A stretch of 64,000 nt of DNA from Rhodohalobacter halophilus (GTDB lineage Bacteria; Bacteroidota; Rhodothermia; Balneolales; Balneolaceae), in assembly GCF_001715195.1 (NCBI RefSeq), contig NZ_MDWE01000024.1, positions 1 through 64,000 on the forward strand. Reading direction: 5' to 3'. A program made the translations under genes and the position numbers. This document shows positions 27,939 through 36,278 of the stretch, piece after piece; positions within the stretch are counted from its first letter, which is position 1; each line of letters opens with the position of its first letter. Under the pieces are notes generated by a model. It was given only the letters and a program-made list of their open reading frames with translations, ran no database searches and was not told where the DNA came from.

Positions 27939-29066
27939 ATGGTAAGTGAAAAAGAGATCAATGAACTGGTAAATAGAAAAGGAAGTGATTTAGTAACAAT
28001 CACTTTGCCAACGCATAAAACAGGAGAAGAGTCAAAACAGGACCCAATTCGATTAAAAAACTTACTGAACGATGCCGTTTCCATGCTCAAGGAGAACGGC
28101 ATGAAAGAATCGGATGCAGAAAGTTACTTAAAGCCCGCTTACGATCTGCTCGAGAAGCCGATGTTTTGGTCTCATGCCGATAAAGGCCTGGCCATTTATA
28201 TCAGCGAAGAGGACTCAGAGATTTTTAAACTTCCATACAACGTTGATGCAGAAGTTTATGTGAATAATCACTACCTCATCACACCGCTTCTGCCGATGCT
28301 TAGTATGGACGGAACGTTTTGCCTGCTTGCTCTGAGCCGGCAAAATGCAAAATTGCTCAAATGCACTCGTAACAATGTTGAAGATATCACACCGGCAGAT
28401 ATTTCGGTTTCCATAGAGGATTATCTTGAGGTGGACCCTGAAAAACAGCTTCAGTTTCATACAGGTGCAAAATCACAAAAGGCGATGTATTTTGGCCATG
28501 GAGCGAGTGAAGAGGATAAGATGGTGATTGTAGAGCAATACTTCAGGGAGATTGAAAAGGGTGTGACCAAAGTGATGAGGGAGCGAAATGACCCTCTTGT
28601 AGTTGTAGGGCTGAAAGACAACCTTTCTGTTTATAAGAAGGTCAATAATTACGGGCGTCTGGTTGAGCAGGCTGTTGAGCTGAACCCCGATGAACTTTCC
28701 GAACAGGAACTGCGGGACAAGGGTTGGGGAGTTATTCAGAAACACTTTCTGAAAGATATGTACAACTCCCTGGAGAAGTTTTCCGAGCACTCCGAAGGGA
28801 AGGTATCCAACAACCTGGGAGATATTGTAGAGGCAACGGTTCAGGGGCGTTCTCACACAATCTTTATCTCCCGCGATGAGAAAAAGTGGGGAGTATTTGA
28901 TGAAGCTCAGCAAACGGTTCACTACAGCAGTAAACCTAAAAACGGAGATATTGAGCTGCTGAACTGGCTGTCCATTACCGGAAGAAAGACCGGCAGTAAA
29001 GTATATCTGTTACCAAAAGAAGAGATGCCAATGCACTCTACGGTAGTGGCCGAGTTCCGATTCTGA
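27939..29066 (+). CDS. baeRF-like protein (bacterial relative of archaeo-eukaryotic release factors)
   Basis: 375 residues, soluble, no signal peptide. The pattern ITLPTHKTGEESKQDPIRLKNLL, then GLAIYISE, FCLLALSRQNAKLLKC and a C-terminal VVGLKDNLSVYKKV / LLNWLSITGRKTGSKVYLLP follows the bacterial eRF1-like (baeRF) families, in which an eRF1/pelota-related middle and C-terminal fold is preserved. Such proteins have been proposed to act on stalled or hibernating ribosomes; this is not proven. The gene is alone, ends at a terminator, and is divergent from the large outer-membrane protein gene. The exact subfamily cannot be set by eye. Confidence 0.65.
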   Translation: MVSEKEINELVNRKGSDLVTITLPTHKTGEESKQDPIRLKNLLNDAVSMLKENGMKESDAESYLKPAYDLLEKPMFWSHADKGLAIYISEEDSEIFKLPYNVDAEVYVNNHYLITPLLPMLSMDGTFCLLALSRQNAKLLKCTRNNVEDITPADISVSIEDYLEVDPEKQLQFHTGAKSQKAMYFGHGASEEDKMVIVEQYFREIEKGVTKVMRERNDPLVVVGLKDNLSVYKKVNNYGRLVEQAVELNPDELSEQELRDKGWGVIQKHFLKDMYNSLEKFSEHSEGKVSNNLGDIVEATVQGRSHTIFISRDEKKWGVFDEAQQTVHYSSKPKNGDIELLNWLSITGRKTGSKVYLLPKEEMPMHSTVVAEFRF

Positions 29067-29094
29067 TACTCGGTATTCAAACCAAATAATAGTA

Positions 29095-29128
29095 AGCGGA
29101 GCCTGTTTAATCGGGCTTCGCTTTTTTT
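29095..29128 (+). terminator. terminator after the baeRF-like gene
   Basis: The stem agcggagcct pairs with gggcttcgct (two G-T pairs), followed by seven T. Confidence 0.8.
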
Positions 29129-29234
29129 ATGCAGTTTTTAAAAATTGTTTCATTCATACGACTGATTTCAAAGAGTGCGGTGAATTGTTTACTATATGTG
29201 CAACTTAGCCATTACAATAAACCATCTTTATCGA

Positions 29235-31811
29235 ATGAAATCACTATTACAATCTATTGCTCTACTATTGATTGTACCTGCAATTGCTTTTTCGCAGGTC
29301 AATCTGGACTACTATCTGCCGGAAGGCGTTTCCTATAACCCCGACATCCCCACTCCAAAAGAGGTGGTTGGACATGAAGTCGGGGAGTGGCACATCACTC
29401 ACGACAAGCTTGCGCAGTATATGTATGCGCTTGCGGAAGCTTCTGATCGCGTAACCATCCAGGAATACGCCAGAACGTATGAAAATCGGCCTTTACTTTT
29501 GCTGACGATTACCTCTCCGGACAATCACTCATCCATCGATCAAATTAAGTCGACCCACAGGTTGCTGCGCGATCCGGACCGGTCCGGTAATCTCGATCTG
29601 GACTCTATGCCGGTTATTGTAAATATGGGGTTCAGTGTACACGGAAATGAGGCGAGTGGCTCAAATGCATCGTTAGTCAGTGCTTACCACTTTGCCGCTG
29701 CCCAAGGCGAAGAAATTGAAGAGATACTCAGTAACTCAATCATACTGCTCGACCCATCCTTCAACCCGGACGGGCTGCAGCGATTTTCAACATGGGTAAA
29801 CATGCACAAAAGTGCCACGACCGTTACGGACCCGAATGCAAGAGAATTCAGTGAGGTGTGGCCGAACGGCAGAACCAACCACTACTGGTTTGACCTGAAC
29901 CGGGACTGGATGCCGGTTGTGCACCCCGAAAGCCGCGGCCGGATAACCATGTACCAGGATTGGAGGCCGCACGTACTGACCGACCACCATGAGATGGGAA
30001 CAAACTCTACCTTCTTTTTTCAGCCGGGAATCCCTTCAAGAACCCATCCGCTGACTCCGCAACGCAACCAGGACCTGACAGCTGCCATCGCAGAATATCA
30101 TGCTGATGAACTGGATGAAATCCAGAGTCTCTACTATGCACGCGAGTCGTTTGATGATTTCTACTATGGCAAAGGATCCACCTACCCGGATATATTTGGA
30201 ACTATCGGTATTCTGTTTGAGCAGGCGAGTTCAAGAGGACATGCTCAGGAGAGTGCTCATGGAGTGCTCGAGTTTCCGTTTGCAGTGCGTAATCAGTTCA
30301 GGACGTCACTTTCTACCGTAAAGGCGGCGAACGGATTGAGAATGGAACTGCATGAAAACATGCGTGAATTCTATCGCGAAACACGACAGGAGGCTTCCAG
30401 AAACTCTGTGAAAGCGATTGTCATCGGGGATAAGTACGATTCAGGTAAAAATTACCACTTCGCCGATTTGATGACTCACCACAGTGTGGAACTTTATGAA
30501 TTGGCACAAAACCTGGAAGTAAACGGTGAAACGTTTGAGCGTGGCAAAGCCTGGGTTATTCCAATGGAACAGACCGAATACAAGTTTATAGAAGCGATGT
30601 TTGAGACAAGAACTGAGTTTACCGACAGTCTCTTTTATGATGTTTCAACATGGACATTGCCATCTGTTTTTAATCTGCCGCATGCCGAGCTCAATCAGAG
30701 GCAGTTTAGCAGTAACCTGATGGGCGACAGAGTGGAAACACCTGAAAAACCTGCCGGCCAAATGGTAGGAGGGAGAAGCAACTACGCATACGCTTTTGAG
30801 TGGGATGAATATTACGCTCCTCGGACTCTTTACAGGCTGCAACAGATGGGCGTACGTACTCAGGTCGCATTTCAGAAATTTCAGTCGGTTGTATCAACCG
30901 GGGTTAAAGAGTTTAACTACGGTACAATTCTGATACCACTGGGTGTTCAGGATGTGGATGAGGCCGAAATATTCCGAACACTTCAAACCGCTGCAGAAGA
31001 GGACGGAGTTGACATCTATAACCTGAGAACGGGTCTTTCTGCCGGCGGCGTGGATTTAGGCAGCCCAAGTATCAATCCCCTTCAAAAGCCAAGTGTTGCC
31101 ATTCTGGCCGGAAGCGGAGTCAGTAATCTTGAAGTGGGCGAAATCTGGCATCAGCTTGATCAGAGATACAAAATCCCATTAACCATACTTGAGAAAGATC
31201 GTGTAGGCCGGGCGGACCTCAGCCGGTATAACAGGCTTGTTCTTGTATCAGGCGGTTACGGCGATTTAAGTGACGGGGCTGTAAGTGATATTAAAAACTG
31301 GGTGCGTAGCGGCGGAACGTTGATCGTTCAGCGTGGTGCTATCAGTTGGGCACGGAGCCAGGGGCTTTTGAATGCTGAAACAGTAGAGAGGGAGTCATCT
31401 GATCCTATCCGATATGCCTATGAAGAACTTTCGAGTGCAAGGGGAGCGCAGGTGATTGGCGGTTCTATTTTCAGCGCCATGCTTGATACAACCAATCCGC
31501 TTGGATTTGGTTACAGAAATGATAACATGCATGTCTTCCGGAATAGCACAACCTTTCTTGAGGTTGGCTCAAACCCGGCTGCATCTCCTCTTTATCTGAC
31601 AAATGAGCCGTTAGTTAGCGGATATATCTCCGGAGAAAATAAGGAGTACATTAAAGATACTGCCTCCATCACGGTTTCAAGCTATGGTTCGGGAAGAGTG
31701 ATCGGTTTTGTTGATAATCCGAATTTCCGGGCATTCTGGTATGGTACGAACAAGCTGTTTGCGAATGCGCTCTTTTTTGGAAATCAAATAAGCGGTGCAG
31801 CAACCAACTGA
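29235..31811 (+). CDS. secreted M14-family zinc carboxypeptidase
   Basis: 858 residues from ATG 29235, which opens a clean signal peptide cleaved near IAFSQ; the frame extends 13 codons upstream without features. The M14 domain has zinc ligands H136 and E139 (FSVHGNEAS), a substrate-binding N-R pair region (FDLNRDW), a His pair at 251-252 (TDHHEMGTN) that can supply the third ligand, and the catalytic-Glu region GILFEQASSRG. After about residue 580 a glutamine-amidotransferase-like domain follows (VAILAGSG, LVLVSGGYGDL, IKNWVRSGGTLIV). This two-domain architecture is common in Bacteroidota exopeptidases that process peptides outside the cytoplasm. Confidence 0.9.
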   Translation: MKSLLQSIALLLIVPAIAFSQVNLDYYLPEGVSYNPDIPTPKEVVGHEVGEWHITHDKLAQYMYALAEASDRVTIQEYARTYENRPLLLLTITSPDNHSSIDQIKSTHRLLRDPDRSGNLDLDSMPVIVNMGFSVHGNEASGSNASLVSAYHFAAAQGEEIEEILSNSIILLDPSFNPDGLQRFSTWVNMHKSATTVTDPNAREFSEVWPNGRTNHYWFDLNRDWMPVVHPESRGRITMYQDWRPHVLTDHHEMGTNSTFFFQPGIPSRTHPLTPQRNQDLTAAIAEYHADELDEIQSLYYARESFDDFYYGKGSTYPDIFGTIGILFEQASSRGHAQESAHGVLEFPFAVRNQFRTSLSTVKAANGLRMELHENMREFYRETRQEASRNSVKAIVIGDKYDSGKNYHFADLMTHHSVELYELAQNLEVNGETFERGKAWVIPMEQTEYKFIEAMFETRTEFTDSLFYDVSTWTLPSVFNLPHAELNQRQFSSNLMGDRVETPEKPAGQMVGGRSNYAYAFEWDEYYAPRTLYRLQQMGVRTQVAFQKFQSVVSTGVKEFNYGTILIPLGVQDVDEAEIFRTLQTAAEEDGVDIYNLRTGLSAGGVDLGSPSINPLQKPSVAILAGSGVSNLEVGEIWHQLDQRYKIPLTILEKDRVGRADLSRYNRLVLVSGGYGDLSDGAVSDIKNWVRSGGTLIVQRGAISWARSQGLLNAETVERESSDPIRYAYEELSSARGAQVIGGSIFSAMLDTTNPLGFGYRNDNMHVFRNSTTFLEVGSNPAASPLYLTNEPLVSGYISGENKEYIKDTASITVSSYGSGRVIGFVDNPNFRAFWYGTNKLFANALFFGNQISGAATN

Positions 31812-31833
31812 TCTGGCTGAATAACAGATGTTT

Positions 31834-31870
31834 AAAGCCCGGGTATTCATCAGAAATACTCGGGCTTTTC
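31834..31870 (+). terminator. terminator after the M14 peptidase gene
   Basis: A 12-13-bp stem (aaagcccgggtat with atactcgggcttt, one G-T pair) and a short T tract. Confidence 0.75.
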
Positions 31871-31899
31871 CATTTAAGACAAAAAATTCCAAAATATTC

Positions 31900-31928
31900 T
31901 TGACAAACAATCCACACCTGTGTAATTT
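31900..31928 (+). promoter_or_regulatory. sigma70-like promoter of the Rrf2 gene
   Basis: TTGACA at 31900-31905 is followed after 17 bp by TAATTT at 31923-31928. The spacing and the -35 hexamer are canonical. The -10 region overlaps the inverted repeat listed next. Confidence 0.5.
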
Positions 31929-31946
31929 AAGATTAAATACTCTTAA
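31927..31946. promoter_or_regulatory. candidate Rrf2 operator 1
   Basis: The perfect inverted repeat TTAAGA-N8-TCTTAA overlaps the -10 region of the Rrf2 gene. Its core AAATACTCTT (31935-31944) recurs upstream of the cytochrome c gene at 32454-32463. Position and symmetry fit autoregulation. Confidence 0.45.
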
Positions 31947-31964
31947 TTATTTTAATGGATCATA

Positions 31965-32429
31965 ATGTTGCTCTCAAAATCTTGCATATACGGCCTGCGG
32001 GCTTCTCTTTACCTTGCCTCTCAAAAGAGTGAAGGGTACACGCCTATTCGAAAAATGAGTGAAGATCTTGAAATTTCTTTTCATTTTTTGACGAAAATTA
32101 TGCAACAGCTTACAGCAGATGAACTTTTGGAGTCGTTTAAAGGGCCAAATGGCGGAGTACGTTTGAAAAAATCAGGAGATGAAATTACATTTATGGATAT
32201 AGTAATGGCCATAGATGGTCCGGCGCTTTTCACAGAATGTGCCCTGGGATTACCGGGTTGCGGTGTAGAAAAACCATGTCCTTTTCATGAGCAGTGGGCA
32301 GAGACCCGGGATAATATTAAAGAGATGATGGAAGGCACAACTATAAATGAGCTGGCCATTAAAGGAAAAGAAGAGAACTTACGCTTAACCGCTAAAGGCG
32401 GTTTTGAAAAATTCCTGCAACTGGAATAA
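31965..32429 (+). CDS. Rrf2-family regulator with three-Cys Fe-S motif
   Basis: 154 residues. The N-terminal winged HTH has the Rrf2 pattern (YGLRASLYLAS, then DLEISFHFLTKIMQQL, then GPNGGVRL). The cluster-binding loop C92-x6-C99-x5-C105 (ECALGLPGCGVEKPC) should hold a [2Fe-2S] or [4Fe-4S] cluster, as in NsrR or IscR. The location directly upstream of the cytochrome c-nosZ genes points to a sensor of nitric oxide or redox state that controls N2O respiration. It is not IscR itself, as no isc genes follow. A symmetrical operator candidate overlaps its promoter. Confidence 0.9.
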   Translation: MLLSKSCIYGLRASLYLASQKSEGYTPIRKMSEDLEISFHFLTKIMQQLTADELLESFKGPNGGVRLKKSGDEITFMDIVMAIDGPALFTECALGLPGCGVEKPCPFHEQWAETRDNIKEMMEGTTINELAIKGKEENLRLTAKGGFEKFLQLE

Positions 32430-32453
32430 AAAAATTTCAATCTATTTATGACA

Positions 32454-32463
32454 AAATACTCTT
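32454..32463 (+). promoter_or_regulatory. candidate Rrf2 operator 2 (cytochrome c-nosZ)
   Basis: AAATACTCTT is identical to the core upstream of the Rrf2 gene. It lies 22-31 bp before the cytochrome c start, between a TATGAC-like -35 and a TACAAA-like -10. The symmetrical left half is weaker here. Confidence 0.35.
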
Positions 32464-32484
32464 TTAACATTTACAAATAATACA

Positions 32485-32955
32485 ATGAAATCACTACTAA
32501 CATTACTTTTTTCAATCACACTCATTTTCACCGCATGCTCCGGAGGCAATTCAGGGCAACAAGCTGACTCCTCAGGCGAACCTGAACAAGAACAGGGGCT
32601 CAGTGATTTTGAAATGGAACATGGTATTGGTCCGATCACCGAACGGATTGATATCAGCGATGATATTGATGAAGATCTTCGGGTACGTGGCCAGGAAATT
32701 TTTGAGATGAAATGCGAAATGTGCCACAACATGGAAGGAAGAATGGTAGGGCCCGCTTTAGGCGATGTGGCTGAACGAAGAAGCCCTGAATATTTGATGA
32801 ACATGGTTTTAAATCCGGGAGGGATGGCGAGAAATCACCCTGAGGGACAAAAACTGGTTCAGGAATATATGACAGTAATGCCGTTTCAAAATGTAACCGA
32901 AGAAGATGCAAGAGCATTAGTCGAGTATTTGAGAGACTATAGCATGAACAATTAA
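32485..32955 (+). CDS. lipoprotein cytochrome c, likely electron donor to NosZ
   Basis: 156 residues. The signal peptide ends in the lipobox FTAC with Cys18, so the protein is a membrane-anchored periplasmic lipoprotein. A low-complexity acidic linker is followed by a class I cytochrome c domain with CEMCH at 77-81 and a probable axial Met in YMTVMPF. Clade II nos clusters commonly carry such cytochromes beside nosZ, where they relay electrons from the quinol pool. nosZ begins 38 bp later, so the two are almost certainly one transcript. Confidence 0.9.
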   Translation: MKSLLTLLFSITLIFTACSGGNSGQQADSSGEPEQEQGLSDFEMEHGIGPITERIDISDDIDEDLRVRGQEIFEMKCEMCHNMEGRMVGPALGDVAERRSPEYLMNMVLNPGGMARNHPEGQKLVQEYMTVMPFQNVTEEDARALVEYLRDYSMNN

Positions 32956-32993
32956 CCAATAACTCCTCTATCAAACAAAAAACAATCAATACT

Positions 32994-34973
32994 ATGAGTA
33001 AGAAAAAAAACAATAAGCTTCGAGGGATATTATTTGGGGCAGGATTTGTAGCCTTAGCTGCATTTCTGTTTACGGGATGTCCTTCGGACCAAAGAATGTT
33101 GCAAAGCGGAGACGCAGCGCAAAAAGTATATGTAGCTCCGGGAGATCATGATGAATTTTATGGATTCTTTTCCGGTGGATATAGCGGACAGTTGAGTGTT
33201 TGGGGATTACCCTCTGCACGTATGCTGAAAGTTATTCCGGTATTTTCACAGGATCCGGAAACAGGTTACGGTTACTCGGAAGAGACAAAGCCTCTTTTTA
33301 ATACCAGCTATGGATTTATTCCATGGGATGATTCTCACCATCCACACATTTCACAAACTGAAGGTGATTCTGATGGACGTTGGATCTTCATCAATGCGAA
33401 TAACACACCACGTATTGCAAGAATTGATCTGACAACATTTGAAACCAAAGAGATTCTGGAACTGCCCAATACCGGCGGTAACCACGCATCCTCTTATGTT
33501 ACATCGAACACTGAGTATGTAATTGGTGCTACCCGATTCAGTATTCCATACGAAAAAGATCTGGATGTGCCGATTAACAGTTACAGTGATGAATTTAGGG
33601 GAGCCCTTTCGTTCATTCAGGTGGATCAAGAGACAGGAATGATGGAGATGGATTTCCAGATTGTTGTGCCTCCATACAACTACGACCTGGGAAGAGCTGG
33701 TAAAGGCGTATCTGGCGATTGGGTGTTCTTTACTACATACAACACAGAGGAAGCTCACACCATGCTTGAAGTAAATGCGTCGCGTAACGATAAAGATTTT
33801 ATTGCGGCGGTAAACTGGAAAAAAGCAGCTGAATTGGTGCGTAACGGCCATGGCAAAACTATGGATGCAGAGTACTATCACAACCATTACAATGGCCAGA
33901 ATCAAGGTGTTGCGGTTTCTGAGGTTAAGAATGAAGTAACGGTTCTCGATACCAGAGAAGTAGATGAGAACTTTATCTACTATCTGCCTACGCCAAAATC
34001 TCCGCACGGTGTGGATTTAGATCCAACCGGGGAGTATATCGTAGGTGGCGGTAAGCTGGCTACCGTTATTCCGGTACATTCATTTTCAAATATGCTTGAG
34101 GCCATTGAGAACGAAGAGTTTGATGAGTTTATCGATGGGATTCCGGTGCTGAACTATGATGCCACAATTGCCGGTGAAGTGGAAAATCCGGGATTAGGCC
34201 CTCTTCATACCGAGTTTGACGGTAAAGGATACGCTTACACATCCGTATACATTTCATCTGAAATTGTAAAATGGTCACTCGATACATTTGAAGTAGTGGA
34301 CAGAATTGACTCATACTACTCAATTGGTCACTTGATGATTACAGGCGGAGACACCGTTGATCCAGACGCACAATACATGGTTGGTCTGACCAAGACTGCA
34401 AAAGATCGATATCTGCCAACCGGGCCTAAGCAGAATCACCCGGCACAGTTATACGATATAAGCGGCGACAAGATGGAGCTACTGCTTGACTTCCCAACCA
34501 TTGGTGAGCCTCACTACGCACAGGCAATACGTGCAGACAAGATCAAAGATAATGTGAAGCAGATCTATGAAATGGAAGAGAACGATCACCCGAATGCGAT
34601 TACACGAATAAGTGATAACCGTGTGGAGCGAAACGGTAGGGATGTTCACATCTACATGGGAGCAACACGAAGCCACTTCCGACCCGATAACATCGAGGGT
34701 GTGAAAGTTGGTGATACAGTTTATCTGCACCTGACCAATATGGAACAGGAGTGGGATGTAGTTCACGGTATTGCAATTAAAGGCTCTACAAATTCGGAGA
34801 TACTTGTAGCACCGGGACAAACCAAGACAATTAAATGGGAGCCTACTCGAACGGGAATCTACCCATTCTACTGTACCGCTTTCTGCTCAGCTCTCCACCA
34901 GGAGATGCAGGGATATATTCGGGTGTCTGCACCAGATTCAAATGTAGATTTGAAATGGAGTACCAACGAATAA
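32994..34973 (+). CDS. nosZ: nitrous-oxide reductase, clade II (Sec-exported)
   Basis: 659 residues. There is no twin-Arg signal; the N-terminal hydrophobic stretch ends in LFTGC, a lipobox-like site with Cys29. The seven-bladed propeller carries the His set of the CuZ centre (DDSHHPH at 112-118, GGNHASS, YHNHYNG, SPHGVD, GPLHTEF, SIGHLM region, NDHPNAI). The C-terminal cupredoxin domain has the CuA ligands (CTAFCSALHQEM and VVHGIAI). The enzyme reduces N2O to N2 in the periplasm. The sequence pattern and the neighbours place it in clade II, found widely in non-denitrifying N2O reducers. No nirS, nirK or nor gene is in the window. Confidence 0.97.
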   Translation: MSKKKNNKLRGILFGAGFVALAAFLFTGCPSDQRMLQSGDAAQKVYVAPGDHDEFYGFFSGGYSGQLSVWGLPSARMLKVIPVFSQDPETGYGYSEETKPLFNTSYGFIPWDDSHHPHISQTEGDSDGRWIFINANNTPRIARIDLTTFETKEILELPNTGGNHASSYVTSNTEYVIGATRFSIPYEKDLDVPINSYSDEFRGALSFIQVDQETGMMEMDFQIVVPPYNYDLGRAGKGVSGDWVFFTTYNTEEAHTMLEVNASRNDKDFIAAVNWKKAAELVRNGHGKTMDAEYYHNHYNGQNQGVAVSEVKNEVTVLDTREVDENFIYYLPTPKSPHGVDLDPTGEYIVGGGKLATVIPVHSFSNMLEAIENEEFDEFIDGIPVLNYDATIAGEVENPGLGPLHTEFDGKGYAYTSVYISSEIVKWSLDTFEVVDRIDSYYSIGHLMITGGDTVDPDAQYMVGLTKTAKDRYLPTGPKQNHPAQLYDISGDKMELLLDFPTIGEPHYAQAIRADKIKDNVKQIYEMEENDHPNAITRISDNRVERNGRDVHIYMGATRSHFRPDNIEGVKVGDTVYLHLTNMEQEWDVVHGIAIKGSTNSEILVAPGQTKTIKWEPTRTGIYPFYCTAFCSALHQEMQGYIRVSAPDSNVDLKWSTNE

Positions 34974-35008
34974 CTAAAGAGCCCCTCGTCCCGAGGAATA
35001 ATCGGGAC

Positions 35009-35056
35009 TTATGATCCATAACCGGGTTCGGTTAGTTACCGGGCCCGGGATCATAA
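35009..35056 (+). other. stem-loop between nosZ and the downstream nos genes
   Basis: An inverted repeat, ttatgatcc (35009-35017) and ggatcataa (35048-35056), encloses GC-rich sequence that can pair further (ccggg/cccgg). No T tract follows. It lies 35 bp after the nosZ stop. Confidence 0.5.
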
Positions 35057-35143
35057 AATGAAAAAGTATTTAGTTGATGACGGGGTTTGGTTCAACAATC
35101 AAACCCTATCATGAACTAAACGAAATAATCGGACACAGGGAAA

Positions 35144-35716
35144 ATGAAAAATCAATCAAAAATAATAATGGCGTTGGCGGCCTTATTGCTGATCCCGCTC
35201 TATTTTATGCCATTTTGGACCATTGACATGAATGCACCTCAGTACCCGGAGGGAATTGGTATGCATATTCATATTAATGACTTAACCGGCCATAAGAAGC
35301 ATGACTTAAAAAGTATTAATCAGCTAAATCACTACATTGGGATGAAAGAGATACACAAAGAAGATTTCAAAGAGTTTGAAATTATGCCATGGGTGTTTGG
35401 TGGGATGATTGTGCTTGGACTTGCTGCAGCAGCAACCGGAAGTGTAAAATTGGCAATAACCTGGTTGGTTCTGATGGTAATTATAGGAGTGGTGGGTTTT
35501 ATTGATTTTTATATGTGGGGATATGATTATGGACATAATTTGAATCCGAATGCGGCCATTAAAGTGCCCGGCATGAGCTATCAGCCACCACTTTTCGGAT
35601 GTAAACAACTTCTAAATATCAACGCGTGTTCCTGGCCCACAACCGGGTCAATATTTATTGGGTTGTCATTTCTGATGGCAGGTTGGGTTACATGGACTGA
35701 AAAATTCAAAAAATAA
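35144..35716 (+). CDS. integral membrane protein of the nos cluster
   Basis: 190 residues. Four hydrophobic helices are visible: about residues 8-26, 84-103, 104-124 and 167-184. Between the first and second is a His-rich loop (MHIHINDLTGHKKHD, then LNHYIG), and near the end is a Cys pair, FGCKQLLNINACSWP. The His and Cys residues could bind copper or haem. Small membrane proteins of this kind sit after nosZ in many clade II clusters and may help electron transfer or copper loading; I cannot match it to a named Nos protein with certainty. Confidence 0.75.
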   Translation: MKNQSKIIMALAALLLIPLYFMPFWTIDMNAPQYPEGIGMHIHINDLTGHKKHDLKSINQLNHYIGMKEIHKEDFKEFEIMPWVFGGMIVLGLAAAATGSVKLAITWLVLMVIIGVVGFIDFYMWGYDYGHNLNPNAAIKVPGMSYQPPLFGCKQLLNINACSWPTTGSIFIGLSFLMAGWVTWTEKFKK

Positions 35717-35731
35717 AGACAGTTAAATAAA

Positions 35732-36262
35732 ATGGATCATAAAGCAATAATCACAATTTTTGTGATGGGTTTGATACTGCTGGGGGGCTGTAATCAAGCT
35801 TCAGAAAAGAACAACGATGATGTATTCCGATACACCAATTCGGTGGATATCGAGTATGGATCGGATATCTGCAGCTACACGAATGACGTAATAGAAACGG
35901 TACGCTACGGTGGTAAAATTACCATGAAAGACGGTACGGTTCACAAATTCATGTCTGCTGAATGTGTGGCCGGGTTTTATCTGGAGATGGATGATAAAGA
36001 TGAAATCGAAGAGATGGTGATCGTTGATTTTGCACACGGTCAGCAATATTTACCGGTAGAAGATCTCGTCTACCTCAAGAGCAGTTTGCGTCCCAGCCCG
36101 AATGGTATGTCACTTACAGCCATTGATAACTCTAATGAGAAAATGAAGGATTACATCTATGATGCTTATCCCGGTGAATTCCACACATGGGAAGAGGTGC
36201 TTGCGATGGTTAGCAGCGAATGGAGCATCAACTACGACGAAATGAAAGCGTCTGTTAACTAA
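35732..36262 (+). CDS. NosL-like lipoprotein with degenerate Cu-binding motif
   Basis: 176 residues. The lipobox is at Cys20 (ILLGGC). The fold is read from parallels with the next gene: GSDICSY, MKDGTVHKFMSAECVAGFYL, YLPVEDLVYLKSSLRPSPNGMSL. Where true NosL has C-x-x-C-x-M, this protein has CSYTNDV: the second Cys and the Met are replaced. NosL delivers Cu(I) to NosZ. A paralogue lacking the motif may bind metal differently, act as a partner to NosL, or be decaying. It is 15 bp after the membrane protein gene and 16 bp before the canonical nosL. Confidence 0.8.
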   Translation: MDHKAIITIFVMGLILLGGCNQASEKNNDDVFRYTNSVDIEYGSDICSYTNDVIETVRYGGKITMKDGTVHKFMSAECVAGFYLEMDDKDEIEEMVIVDFAHGQQYLPVEDLVYLKSSLRPSPNGMSLTAIDNSNEKMKDYIYDAYPGEFHTWEEVLAMVSSEWSINYDEMKASVN

Positions 36263-36278
36263 TAAATTTGAGGTGAAG

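Noticed and set aside
33351-34007. 218-codon minus-strand frame inside nosZ
   Set aside because: It is antisense to highly conserved NosZ propeller sequence, without promoter or motif.
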